From: Prochlorococcus marinus str. MIT 9215
GTDB lineage: Bacteria; Cyanobacteriota; Cyanobacteriia; PCC-6307; Cyanobiaceae
Direction of reading: 5' to 3'
Assembly (NCBI GenBank): GCA_949486985.1
Contig: CATBLW010000004.1
Location: 1-19,849 of the forward strand
Length of the DNA: 19,849 nt
The notes under the pieces were generated by a model that had not been told where the DNA came from, did no database searches, and worked only from the letters and a program-made list of their open reading frames with translations. The position numbers were made by a program, and so were the translations under genes. Shown piece by piece: positions 14,263 through 19,849 of this stretch. The stretch's first letter is position 1. Every line of letters starts with the position of its first letter.

Positions 14263-14787
14263 TCAATCAAAAAACAGCAAACTCACGACCTTTCCCATGT
14301 CCTCAGCGCTTCGGCAACTGGTCAAAAGTGTTTCACTGTCGTGAAACGCAAAGCAAATGAGCTGATCACAGCGGCTAATGATTTCCTGATTGCAGAGACT
14401 GCTCGCCATCGGTAGTGGTAGATCGTCATGCTCTGGTTTCTCAATCAGATGCAGCACCCGCTCAAGTTGATCTCTAATTTCTGAGACCTGACGATCAAGA
14501 CTCTGAGGCAACAACACCGTGAGTTTTGAAGGATCAACTTCCAACACACCACGAATCACGGCGGCATTAACACCCTGGCCACCAGAAGTAATCAGAGAGT
14601 GCCCCTCCTGGGCAAGCGATCGAGCCATCAATTCCACAAGGTGAATCGCCGCAACCGGCACATGCCGACTGCCAAGCATGGCAATGCGTCGCACACCCTT
14701 GTCCTGAAGCAGGGCCAACTCTTGAGCAAGGGTGTCAACCCGATCAAGAGCAGGAAGATCCAATGAACGACTCAAGGACTTCCCCAC
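14263..14787 (-). CDS. SLOG/DprA-like Rossmann-fold protein
   Basis: The frame opens with GTG at 14787 and encodes 174 residues. The core (about 33-82) is RRIAMLGSRHVPVAAIHLVE, then SLAQEGHSLITSGGQGVNAA. The sequence GSR and the SGG-QGVNAA turn are the nucleotide- or nucleic-acid-binding loops of the SMF/DprA-LOG (SLOG) superfamily. Unlike DprA, the protein is short and lacks a winged-helix domain. It is often labelled DNA recombination-mediator protein A in cyanobacteria; I would only claim the fold. A nucleotide-binding or nucleotide-sensing role is inference. It starts 31 bases after the P-loop/DRTGG gene, suggesting a shared transcript. Confidence 0.75.
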   Translation of the reverse strand: MGKSLSRSLDLPALDRVDTLAQELALLQDKGVRRIAMLGSRHVPVAAIHLVELMARSLAQEGHSLITSGGQGVNAAVIRGVLEVDPSKLTVLLPQSLDRQVSEIRDQLERVLHLIEKPEHDDLPLPMASSLCNQEIISRCDQLICFAFHDSETLLTSCRSAEDMGKVVSLLFFD

Positions 14788-14818
14788 AACGATGAAATGA
14801 AACTAGCAGTCGTTCTTA

Positions 14819-15913
14819 CTAATTAACGGGTAAGCCAAGAGCCTCAAACAAACGATCCAAATGGCAATGCTCTTCAACCAATCGAAACGAGTAGGTGGCT
14901 TTAACCGCTTCGTGGAGACGCACGTGCCCAAAAGCCTGCTCAATCACTTCAACAGTGGCCAAGGTGTCGTGTTCAACTTTGATCAGCGGGACCTCAAGTT
15001 CTTCTGCACGATTGATCAACTGTGGCAAAGGCTCGCCAGCGCCAGTAAGGATCAGGCACTGAGTCGAAGCCTCAAGAGCAGCCAGCTGGATGTCTGTGCG
15101 ATCAGCCCCTGTGACAACGGCCATGTTGCGGCGTTGGCGGAAGAACTCCATCGCAGAATTGACATTCATCGCACCAATGGAGAGGGTCTCAACCAGCAAC
15201 TCAAGTCGTTCTGAGCAGCAGATCACACGAGCCTCAAGACGCCTCACCAACTCACCAACAGTCACGCTGCGCAACAACGGCGAGCGGGGCATGACTCCGA
15301 AGACAGCCAGCCCTAAGGCCTCAAGAGCAGGTACCACATTTCTTTCCAGAGACTCAACCTCTTCTGGTGTCACAGCATTGAGAACAATGCCAATCAAGTG
15401 ATCACCAAGCTTCTCCTTTGCTGCTAACAACACCTCCACACTGCGGCTGTCCTGCCATAGGTGCACAAGCACAACAGGAGCATCAAGGCGACTTGTCAAC
15501 TGACCAAGGCTGAGGCCATAAAGAAGCCCCTCATGAAGGCTGCCGGCAGCTTCCAGCAAGGTGAGTCCATCAAAAGGAGCCTGAAGCTTTTGACGCAGTG
15601 CATCGAAGCCTTCTCCTGCATCCATTTGTCCCTGGATCAGTCGCTGATCGGCCGTTGACGTTGCCAACAAATGCAGAGAAGGGATCAGTTGGTCCTCAGC
15701 CAATCCCAACGTGGAGCCGACAAATCGCACGTCATCGTCGAGGAGAGGAGCGGCTCTTGAAAGATCACCCTGGTCTAATTCCAAGCTCGTCGCCAAGGGT
15801 TTTCCAAAACGAACCGGAAGATTCGCCTCCATCAATTGACGGGCGATTCCTAAAACCAGTGCTGATTTGCCACTAAAAGGCTCACAAGATCCGATCAGCA
15901 AGGTCTTGCCCAT
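14819..15913 (-). CDS. BioD-like P-loop protein with DRTGG domain (Pta N-terminal type)
   Basis: This 364-residue protein resembles the N-terminal regulatory half of long phosphotransacetylases, without the catalytic PTA_PTB half. A BioD/CobQ-type Walker A is at 8-18 (GSCEPFSGKSA), with K16 and S17 binding phosphate and magnesium. The dethiobiotin-synthetase-like domain extends to about 210 (DAPVVLVHLWQDSRSVE, GIVLNAVTPEE). A DRTGG-type domain fills about 220-335, with its signature near VVTGADRTDIQLAA (266-279). Such stand-alone proteins are common in cyanobacteria and are annotated as phosphotransacetylase family, but acetyl transfer is not expected. A regulatory nucleotide-binding role is inference. 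The ATG at 15913 is 33 bases after the upstream unknown gene. Confidence 0.85.
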   Translation of the reverse strand: MGKTLLIGSCEPFSGKSALVLGIARQLMEANLPVRFGKPLATSLELDQGDLSRAAPLLDDDVRFVGSTLGLAEDQLIPSLHLLATSTADQRLIQGQMDAGEGFDALRQKLQAPFDGLTLLEAAGSLHEGLLYGLSLGQLTSRLDAPVVLVHLWQDSRSVEVLLAAKEKLGDHLIGIVLNAVTPEEVESLERNVVPALEALGLAVFGVMPRSPLLRSVTVGELVRRLEARVICCSERLELLVETLSIGAMNVNSAMEFFRQRRNMAVVTGADRTDIQLAALEASTQCLILTGAGEPLPQLINRAEELEVPLIKVEHDTLATVEVIEQAFGHVRLHEAVKATYSFRLVEEHCHLDRLFEALGLPVN

Positions 15914-15946
15914 AGCTTGGACTTCTTGTTCCGTTAGCTCGGCAAT

Positions 15947-16411
15947 TTAAGCGTCCTGCTTGATCTCCGCTTCGCCAAGCAACAACCAAGTCCAGAAATT
16001 ATCAGGTAAATCACCTGGCCCAGCCTGCTCATCCCAATCCATCAGCCATTCCACCAACTGATGTGTTTCCACATCAAAGGCATAACGAACCGCTGGGCTG
16101 TCGGGAAAACTGAGCTGGCAAGAACTCATCTCAAGAGGTGAGCGTGCTCCCTGCCACGTGAAAGTGAAGCCGTGTCCTGCCGTCTGCTTAACAGGTCTTA
16201 GGCCTGACAACGAGCCCTGCGCCAATAACCGCAAAGCTTGCTGCAATTCACCTTCCCTTGATCGCCCACCGCAATAGGGGGCGAACAAGGCAAGCTGGGC
16301 AGATTCAGAAGGCGAAGGCAACGTCAACGACAAGCTCACTTCAAAGGATGCCCCAAGCTGAAGAAATGGACAGAGCAAATCATTGAGCAATCGCTGGACA
16401 AATTGCCGCAT
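15947..16411 (-). CDS. Hypothetical protein (154 aa) divergent from an SDR gene
   Basis: With the ATG at 16411 (MRQFVQRLLNDLLCPFLQLG) the product has 154 residues; an ATG two codons earlier and an upstream start are possible. It looks like a soluble alpha/beta protein: a helical start, a beta pair (ASFEVSLSLTLP, SAQLALFAPYC), a helix (GELQQALRLLAQGSL), a beta hairpin (GHGFTFTW), and a Trp-rich acidic C-terminus (WLMDWDE, NFWTWLLLGEAEI). I recognise no family. It begins the minus-strand run toward the P-loop/DRTGG gene, 33 bases away. Its first codons lie opposite the first codons of the divergent SDR gene. Confidence 0.6.
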   Translation of the reverse strand: MRQFVQRLLNDLLCPFLQLGASFEVSLSLTLPSPSESAQLALFAPYCGGRSREGELQQALRLLAQGSLSGLRPVKQTAGHGFTFTWQGARSPLEMSSCQLSFPDSPAVRYAFDVETHQLVEWLMDWDEQAGPGDLPDNFWTWLLLGEAEIKQDA

Positions 16412-17114
16412 CGGCATCACTGGAGCCAATGGCACCCTGGGCAGGGCACTAACACGTCAACTACGAGCCAAAGGAGCCGTGCTTATTGGCTTGACACATG
16501 GTCCGCCCCCTCCTGATCAACCAGCAAACGAAGGCCCCCATGAATGGGTCCGCTGGCAATGCGGCCAAGAAACTGCTCTCGACAGCATGCTGGCCAGCCT
16601 TGATGTGCTCGTGATTAATCACGGCATCAACCCACAAGGCCGACAAACCCCTCAAGACCTCAATACAGCTCTTGAGGTGAATGCTTTAAGCAGTTGGCGA
16701 ATGATGGAACGCTTCGAGAGCCTTGCCCTTGAAGCCAAGTCTGGGCAACGGCCTCGCGAAATCTGGGTCAACACCTCTGAAGCAGAAATCCAACCAGCCC
16801 TCAGCCCTGCCTATGAACTCAGCAAACGATTAATCGGTCAACTCGTAAGCCTGCGCAGCAACAACCTCTCCAATGACCAACGCAAGGCCTTAAGAATTCG
16901 CAAGTTGGTGCTTGGTCCCTTCCGCTCTGATCTCAATCCAATCGGATTGATGTCAGCCGATCTCGTCGCCAATCAAGTGATTTGCCAGGCGGCGTTAGGT
17001 CTGAGGCTAATCATTGTCACGCCAAACCCTCTGACCTATCTACTGATGCCTCTCACAGAGCTATGGCGAACGCTTTACTCACGTCTACTCAGGGTTGAGC
17101 CAAAGAACAGTTGA
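16383..17114 (+). CDS. Short-chain dehydrogenase/reductase
   Basis: This NAD(P)-dependent oxidoreductase of the SDR superfamily has 243 residues. Visible motifs are the cofactor loop GITGANGTLG (11-20), the NHG turn (79-81), N100, the catalytic serine region in WVNTSEAE (128-135), and Y144/K148 in SPAYELSKR. A hydrophobic, possibly membrane-associated C-terminus (about 209-236, LTYLLMPLTELWRTLYSRLL) is unusual for a soluble SDR. The NTSEAE and AYELSKR blocks recall, from memory, the SDR half of cyanobacterial sterol-desaturase/SDR fusions, but no desaturase domain is present. Substrate is unknown. No ATG or GTG precedes the cofactor loop after the upstream stop at 16359, so TTG at 16383 is the only conventional start, and it overlaps the divergent gene. 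Confidence 0.8.
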   Translation: MSNRWTNCRIGITGANGTLGRALTRQLRAKGAVLIGLTHGPPPPDQPANEGPHEWVRWQCGQETALDSMLASLDVLVINHGINPQGRQTPQDLNTALEVNALSSWRMMERFESLALEAKSGQRPREIWVNTSEAEIQPALSPAYELSKRLIGQLVSLRSNNLSNDQRKALRIRKLVLGPFRSDLNPIGLMSADLVANQVICQAALGLRLIIVTPNPLTYLLMPLTELWRTLYSRLLRVEPKNS

Positions 17115-17168
17115 AGCAGAGAAGATCAGCCAGAAGCGAGGCCAAAAAACATCCCAAACGGCTGCAAC

Positions 17169-18008
17169 TCAATCGCCGCGATCGGTAAGGATCTCGCAGC
17201 CGTCGCTGGTCACCACAATCGTGTGCTCCCATTGGGCCGCAAGACTTCCATCCTTGGTGACAACTGTCCAGCCATCTTTGAGAGTGCGGCAGTGCTTGCT
17301 TCCTGCATTGAGAATCGGCTCAACCGCAAGGGTCATGCCAGCCCGCAATTTGATGTTTGGCAGATCATTGGTGCGGAAATTGAACACTGAAGGTTCTTCA
17401 TGGAGATTCCGACCAACACCATGACCGGTGTAGTCCTCAACAACACTGAAGCCATTGGCTACGACATGGTCTTCGATCGCACCGGCGATATCAAGAAGAG
17501 TATTGCCAGCTTTGATCTGAGCCAGACCAGCCATTAGTGCCTCTTGAGCAACGCGACTGAGCTGCTTTCCTGGCTCGGGAACATCACCAAGGCAAATGCT
17601 GACGCAACTGTCACCGACATAACCATCAAAGGTGGCCCCCGTATCCACCTTCAACAAATCACCGTTTTGGATCACCCTCTTTGCGCTAGGGATGCCATGC
17701 ACCACTTCATTATTGATGCTCGCGCAAATGCTTGCGGGAAAACCTTGATAGCCCTTGAAGGTTGGAATCGCACCCATCTCGCGAATGCGCCGCTCTGCAT
17801 AAGCATCCAGATCAGCAGTCGTCATACCAGGCTCTGCCATCGCCATGATTTCGCCCAGAACCGTTGCGACAATGCTGCTGGCCTTACGCATAATCTTCAG
17901 CTCGCGAGCTGACTTGATTTCCACTCCCCGCCGCTGCTGAATACGCGGCCCAGTGGTTTCAGAGCGCGCCCCAGATGTTGAGGCAAGCAGATCAGCAAAG
18001 AGATTCAT
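17169..18008 (-). CDS. map: Type I methionine aminopeptidase
   Basis: This enzyme removes the initiator methionine from nascent proteins. The 279-residue product has all dinuclear metal ligands: D122 (KVDTGATFDGY), D133 (YVGDSCVS), H196 (TGHGVGRNLHEEP), E230 (LAVEPIL) and E261 (AQWEHTIVV). H104 (NNEVVHGIP) is the catalytic histidine. The N-terminal ~27 residues, rich in Ser/Thr/Arg, extend beyond the E. coli length and may be flexible; no zinc finger is present. The ATG at 18008 is well placed and initiates MNLFADLLAS. The gene converges on the SDR gene with a 54-base gap. Upstream lies a 600-base intergenic region, so it is likely to have its own promoter. Confidence 0.96.
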   Translation of the reverse strand: MNLFADLLASTSGARSETTGPRIQQRRGVEIKSARELKIMRKASSIVATVLGEIMAMAEPGMTTADLDAYAERRIREMGAIPTFKGYQGFPASICASINNEVVHGIPSAKRVIQNGDLLKVDTGATFDGYVGDSCVSICLGDVPEPGKQLSRVAQEALMAGLAQIKAGNTLLDIAGAIEDHVVANGFSVVEDYTGHGVGRNLHEEPSVFNFRTNDLPNIKLRAGMTLAVEPILNAGSKHCRTLKDGWTVVTKDGSLAAQWEHTIVVTSDGCEILTDRGD

Positions 18009-18215
18009 GAGGGCCGGGGAAGAAGACAGAGAATCCGCACAGTGGCAAGGGTGGCCGTCAGAGGTCCTATGTCCATGACCATTCCGCTCAAGCTATCAAG
18101 ATCTCCTCGACAAGTGCCAAGCAGACGTTTGTTCGTTGTTAAGCAAACTGTTTTATGCAGTGGGAGTTAGGCAAACGGGACTGAACCGCAGCTGGCAACC
18201 ATGAGCTGGTTTCAA

Positions 18216-18243
18216 CCAGCCAGCCAACTTCACCGCTGGCTGG
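18216..18243. repeat. Inverted repeat (9-bp stem)
   Basis: CCAGCCAGC at 18216-18224 pairs perfectly with GCTGGCTGG at 18235-18243 around a 10-base loop. There is no T-run on either side. It lies in the map-rplS gap and could be a transcript structure or an operator. Confidence 0.5.
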
Positions 18244-18299
18244 CTCCATGGCTTGTCATTCCCCTGTTGATCAGAGTTTCTCGCAGTTTTTAGCGACCG

Positions 18300-18359
18300 C
18301 TTGGCCAAAATTGGATCAGCCAAAATTGGCTTGGCAAAGATTGGCTTGGCAAAGATTGA
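18300..18359. repeat. 15-bp tandem repeat, four copies
   Basis: Four contiguous 15-mers are present: CTTGGCCAAAATTGG, ATCAGCCAAAATTGG, CTTGGCAAAGATTGG and CTTGGCAAAGATTGA. Neighbouring copies differ by few bases, so the array grew by successive duplication. It lies about 250 bases upstream of rplS. Confidence 0.9.
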
Positions 18360-18476
18360 AGAGCCTTCCCGAGGATCATCTGAAATGGCTGAATGGTCCT
18401 CCAGAGAGGCGAATGGCTTGGTCAACAAGCCAAGCAAATGTTGGTTTCACTAAATGATTTAGGCCTGCTATGGGTG

Positions 18477-18495
18477 GTGATCACTTGTTGATCAC
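18477..18495. promoter_or_regulatory. GTGATCA hairpin in the rplS upstream region
   Basis: GTGATCA (18477-18483) and TGATCAC (18489-18495) form a 7-bp stem with loop CTTGT, about 115 bases before the rplS start. It may be part of a ribosomal-protein leader or a dyad operator; no known leader class is recognised. Confidence 0.3.
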
Positions 18496-18600
18496 TGGCA
18501 CCTCCATGCCGTTGCAGAAAATCTGGCCTGTTTGGCATGCCAAAAAGCTCTCCATACATGAATGATGAGCAGGTAAGATCTTTCTTTGGCTAGTTAACCC

Positions 18601-18604
18601 GGAG
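18601..18604 (+). promoter_or_regulatory. Shine-Dalgarno site of rplS
   Basis: GGAG lies five bases before the ATG at 18610. It is one of the few good Shine-Dalgarno sequences in the window and fixes the rplS start, so the long N-terminal extension is translated. Confidence 0.7.
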
Positions 18605-18609
18605 CTTGG

Positions 18610-19086
18610 ATGGCAGCGGATTCAAAAGACACCTCCCCAAGCGAGGGCACAGAGAACACTGAAGCCACGAGTGAGGAAACCTCAACCGTGGTAGCGGATG
18701 CAACATCAAAAAGTGACCCAGTGGTCAAATTGAGTGGTGATGCATTGATCAGAGCGTTTGAGAACGCCCAACAGAAAAGTGATCTCCCAGACATCTATGT
18801 CGGAGACACGGTCAAAGTTGGTGTGCGCATCAGTGAGGGCAACAAAGAACGTGTTCAGCCTTATGAAGGCGTCGTCATTGCCAAGCGTCATGGTGGTCTT
18901 AATCAAACGATCACTGTTCGCAGAATCTTCCAAGGCATTGGTGTTGAGCGTGTCTTCATGCTCCACAGCCCTCAAGTGGCTTCCGTCAAAGTGGAACGCC
19001 GAGGTAAAGTTCGAAAAGCGAAGCTTTTCTATCTGCGGGAACGGGTGGGTAAGGCCACCCGCGTGAAGCAGCGCTTCGATCGCTGA
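18610..19086 (+). CDS. rplS: 50S ribosomal protein L19
   Basis: L19 sits at the interface of the 30S and 50S subunits. The 158-residue product carries the full family core from about residue 45: IYVGDTVKVGVRISEGNKER, YEGVVIAKRHGG, TITVRRIFQGIGVERVFMLHSP and the basic C-terminus KLFYLRERVGKATRVKQR. The first ~40 residues are an extra acidic Ser/Thr/Glu-rich segment (DTSPSEGTENTEATSEETST) absent from the ~115-residue E. coli protein. Such extensions occur in marine picocyanobacteria; their function is unknown. No terminator is visible between it and the tRNA-Trp gene 62 bases downstream, so cotranscription with trnW and the PSHCP gene is likely. Confidence 0.97.
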   Translation: MAADSKDTSPSEGTENTEATSEETSTVVADATSKSDPVVKLSGDALIRAFENAQQKSDLPDIYVGDTVKVGVRISEGNKERVQPYEGVVIAKRHGGLNQTITVRRIFQGIGVERVFMLHSPQVASVKVERRGKVRKAKLFYLRERVGKATRVKQRFDR

Positions 19087-19148
19087 GGCTTAGGCCTCGT
19101 TCAATCCAATGCCATTGCTTAAGTGATGGCCGAGGGGTCCATCGCCTT

Positions 19149-19221
19149 GCGCCGTTAGTTCAGTTGGTAGAACGCAGGTCTCCAAAACCTGATGTCGGGG
19201 GTTCAAGTCCTCCACGGCGCG
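19149..19221 (+). tRNA. trnW: tRNA-Trp (CCA anticodon)
   Basis: A full cloverleaf is readable. The acceptor is GCGCCGT (19149-19155) with ACGGCGC (19214-19220) and discriminator G at 19221. The D arm is GTTC/GAAC. The anticodon stem is CAGGT/ACCTG with loop CTCCAAA, anticodon CCA at 19182-19184. The T arm is GGGGG/CCTCC with loop TTCAAGT. The length is 73 bases and the terminal CCA is not encoded. It lies between rplS and the PSHCP gene. Confidence 0.97.
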
Positions 19222-19257
19222 TCCGATGGCCCCTTCTGCAGTTTCCTAGTTTCGAGC

Positions 19258-19446
19258 ATGGAGTTGGATCTTCAACCTGGTGATGTGGTCAAGGTCCTCG
19301 AATCAGCCGCTCTCGGCTGGGTTCGTGCCCGTGTGATTCGTGTCAAATCCGGAGGACGAGTAGTCGTGCAGAGCGATCAAGGTCGTGAGTTCACGGCCCG
19401 TGGCAACCAAGTCCGTCTGATCGAGCCTGCAGGCTTCCGTCCCTGA
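19258..19446 (+). CDS. Prochlorococcus/Synechococcus hyper-conserved protein (PSHCP)
   Basis: The ATG at 19258 gives 62 residues (MELDLQPGDVVKVLESAALG to EPAGFRP). I recognise length, sequence and locus as the hyper-conserved protein of Prochlorococcus and marine Synechococcus, reported as essentially invariant in that clade and absent outside it. Published pull-downs, as I recall, linked it to ribosomal protein L2, PsaD and a Ycf48-like protein, so a ribosome-associated role was proposed. The sequence reads as a small five-strand barrel of SH3 or KOW type: DVVKVL, WVRARVIRVK, GRVVVQS, EFTARGNQVRLIEP. An upstream in-frame start inside the tRNA-Trp gene is rejected. It begins 36 bases after tRNA-Trp and is followed within 40 bases by a strong terminator, consistent with being last in an rplS-trnW transcript. 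Confidence 0.9.
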   Translation: MELDLQPGDVVKVLESAALGWVRARVIRVKSGGRVVVQSDQGREFTARGNQVRLIEPAGFRP

Positions 19447-19482
19447 TCAAGCTGAATTCATCCCTTTATGGGATCACCATCG

Positions 19483-19508
19483 CCGGTGGCTATAGCCACC
19501 GGTTTTTT
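19483..19508 (+). terminator. Rho-independent terminator after the PSHCP gene
   Basis: CCGGTGGC (19483-19490) and GCCACCGG (19495-19502) form a perfect 8-bp G+C-rich stem with loop TATA, followed directly by six T residues (19503-19508). This is the clearest intrinsic terminator in the window and would end the rplS-trnW-PSHCP unit. Confidence 0.93.
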
Positions 19509-19595
19509 ATGTCTTCTCAAAGCGCTGTCAGGGAGAACACTTTCTGACTGCTAAGCAGGGATGCAGATCTGATTAGCAATGCTGGAAAGTCTTGA

Positions 19596-19773
19596 TTCAG
19601 AACTGATGTTCTGTTTGAAATCCAGGCGTAGTCGGTTCTGAAGCCAAGTTGTTCAGAACCAGAGCAACGCGCGTATTGACGGAGGGCAGGGCAACAGTCG
19701 ATACTTTCGATGTCGCGCGAGCGACGCAGATCAGATTCCAACGGACGAGCACCGTCGATCTGAATCCGATCTG
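19596..19773. repeat. Cluster of inverted repeats before tRNA-Asp
   Basis: Four dyads are seen. CAGAAC/GTTCTG spans 19598-19613. GGTTCTGAA/TTCAGAACC spans 19634-19660 with a perfect 9-bp stem. GTCGC/GCGAC lies at about 19712-19725. CAGATCAGATTC (19727-19738) pairs with GAATCCGATCTG (19762-19773) with one mismatch, and the last base is the first base of tRNA-Asp. No coding frame is convincing here. Confidence 0.5.
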
Positions 19774-19846
19774 GGACCGTAGTTCAATCGGTTAGAGCAC
19801 CGCCCTGTCACGGCGGAAGTTGCGGGTTCGAATCCCGTCGGTCCCG
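19773..19846 (+). tRNA. trnD: tRNA-Asp (GTC anticodon)
   Basis: The acceptor GGGACCG (19773-19779) pairs with CGGTCCC (19839-19845), discriminator G at 19846. The D arm is GTTC/GAGC. The anticodon stem is CCGCC/GGCGG with loop CTGTCAC, anticodon GTC. The T arm is GCGGG/CCCGT with loop TTCGAAT. It is 74 bases long with no encoded CCA and lies three bases from the right edge. Confidence 0.97.
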
Positions 19847-19849
19847 TTC

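Larger units (their letters stand above)
18009..18609. other. Intergenic region between map and rplS
   Basis: This 600-base gap must carry the divergent promoters for map and rplS. It holds a 9-bp hairpin (18216-18243), the four-copy 15-bp repeat (18300-18359) and a GTGATCA/TGATCAC hairpin (18477-18495). Frames of 69 and 94 codons are open on the two strands but are built mainly from the repeat, and I do not accept them as genes. Confidence 0.7.

Noticed and set aside
18153..18437. 94-codon minus-strand frame with FAKPI-type repeats, and a 69-codon plus-strand frame over the same DNA
   Set aside because: Both are carried by the 15-bp repeat, whose length is a multiple of three and so keeps several frames open. 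Outside the repeat the residues look random, and neither has a good start signal.
19192..19257. In-frame upstream extension of the PSHCP gene
   Set aside because: It would start inside the tRNA-Trp anticodon arm; the ATG at 19258 gives exactly the 62 residues expected for PSHCP.
19517..19741. 74-codon minus-strand frame between the terminator and tRNA-Asp
   Set aside because: It crosses several inverted repeats, has many Arg, Ser and Cys residues and no motif; it is more likely non-coding.
1..19849. CRISPR array, insertion sequence or prophage
   Set aside because: No regularly spaced identical repeats of 23-40 bases, no transposase or integrase motif and no phage gene were seen. The tandem repeats present have no spacers.

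Overview
The window looks like chromosomal DNA of a marine picocyanobacterium of the Prochlorococcus/marine Synechococcus clade. The main evidence is a 62-codon gene at 19258-19446 that I recognise as the clade-specific hyper-conserved protein (PSHCP). It sits in the unit rplS, tRNA-Trp, PSHCP, terminator, tRNA-Asp. Base composition is about half G+C by eye, and intergenic spaces are rather long and A-rich. That fits a low-light-IV Prochlorococcus (MIT9313/MIT9303 type) or a low-G+C marine Synechococcus better than a high-light Prochlorococcus. The strain is inference.

Layout, left to right. (1) 1-2692: a fused Fe(III)-type ABC permease, with a possible divergent gene start at the left edge, then a 58-residue membrane protein and a secreted Cu/Zn superoxide dismutase. 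(2) 2693-3388: a long gap with short tandem repeats, a strong hairpin and a probable 47-residue membrane protein on the minus strand. (3) 3389-6373, minus strand: an operon-like trio of a conserved hypothetical protein, LarC (nickel-pincer cofactor synthesis) and a PF03706-type membrane protein whose N-terminus carries an in-frame 21-bp minisatellite. (4) 6463-8511: a TPR protein, a small exported protein overlapping it tail to tail, and exodeoxyribonuclease III. (5) 8512-9030: a gap with a 35-residue single-pass membrane protein. (6) 9031-11945: divergent glcD (glycolate dehydrogenase subunit) and hemL (glutamate-1-semialdehyde aminomutase). (7) 12053-13449: three small unrecognised genes. 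(8) 13600-16411, minus strand: YajQ, a SLOG/DprA-like Rossmann protein, a BioD-like P-loop plus DRTGG protein, and an unknown protein. (9) 16383-18008: a short-chain dehydrogenase whose start overlaps the divergent unknown gene, then map. (10) 18009-18609: a gap with a four-copy 15-bp repeat. (11) 18610-19849: the translation block rplS, trnW, PSHCP, terminator, trnD.

Most genes are housekeeping or clade-core: haem/chlorophyll precursor synthesis, photorespiratory glycolate oxidation, DNA repair, N-terminal methionine removal, iron uptake and ribosome function. I see no transposase, integrase, phage gene, CRISPR array or rRNA. The less ordinary material is: several unannotated-size small membrane proteins; short tandem duplications in at least five places; a minus-strand group that combines three proteins of nucleotide-binding or nucleotide-sensing families; and the PSHCP locus, whose gene order suggests cotranscription with L19 and tRNA-Trp.
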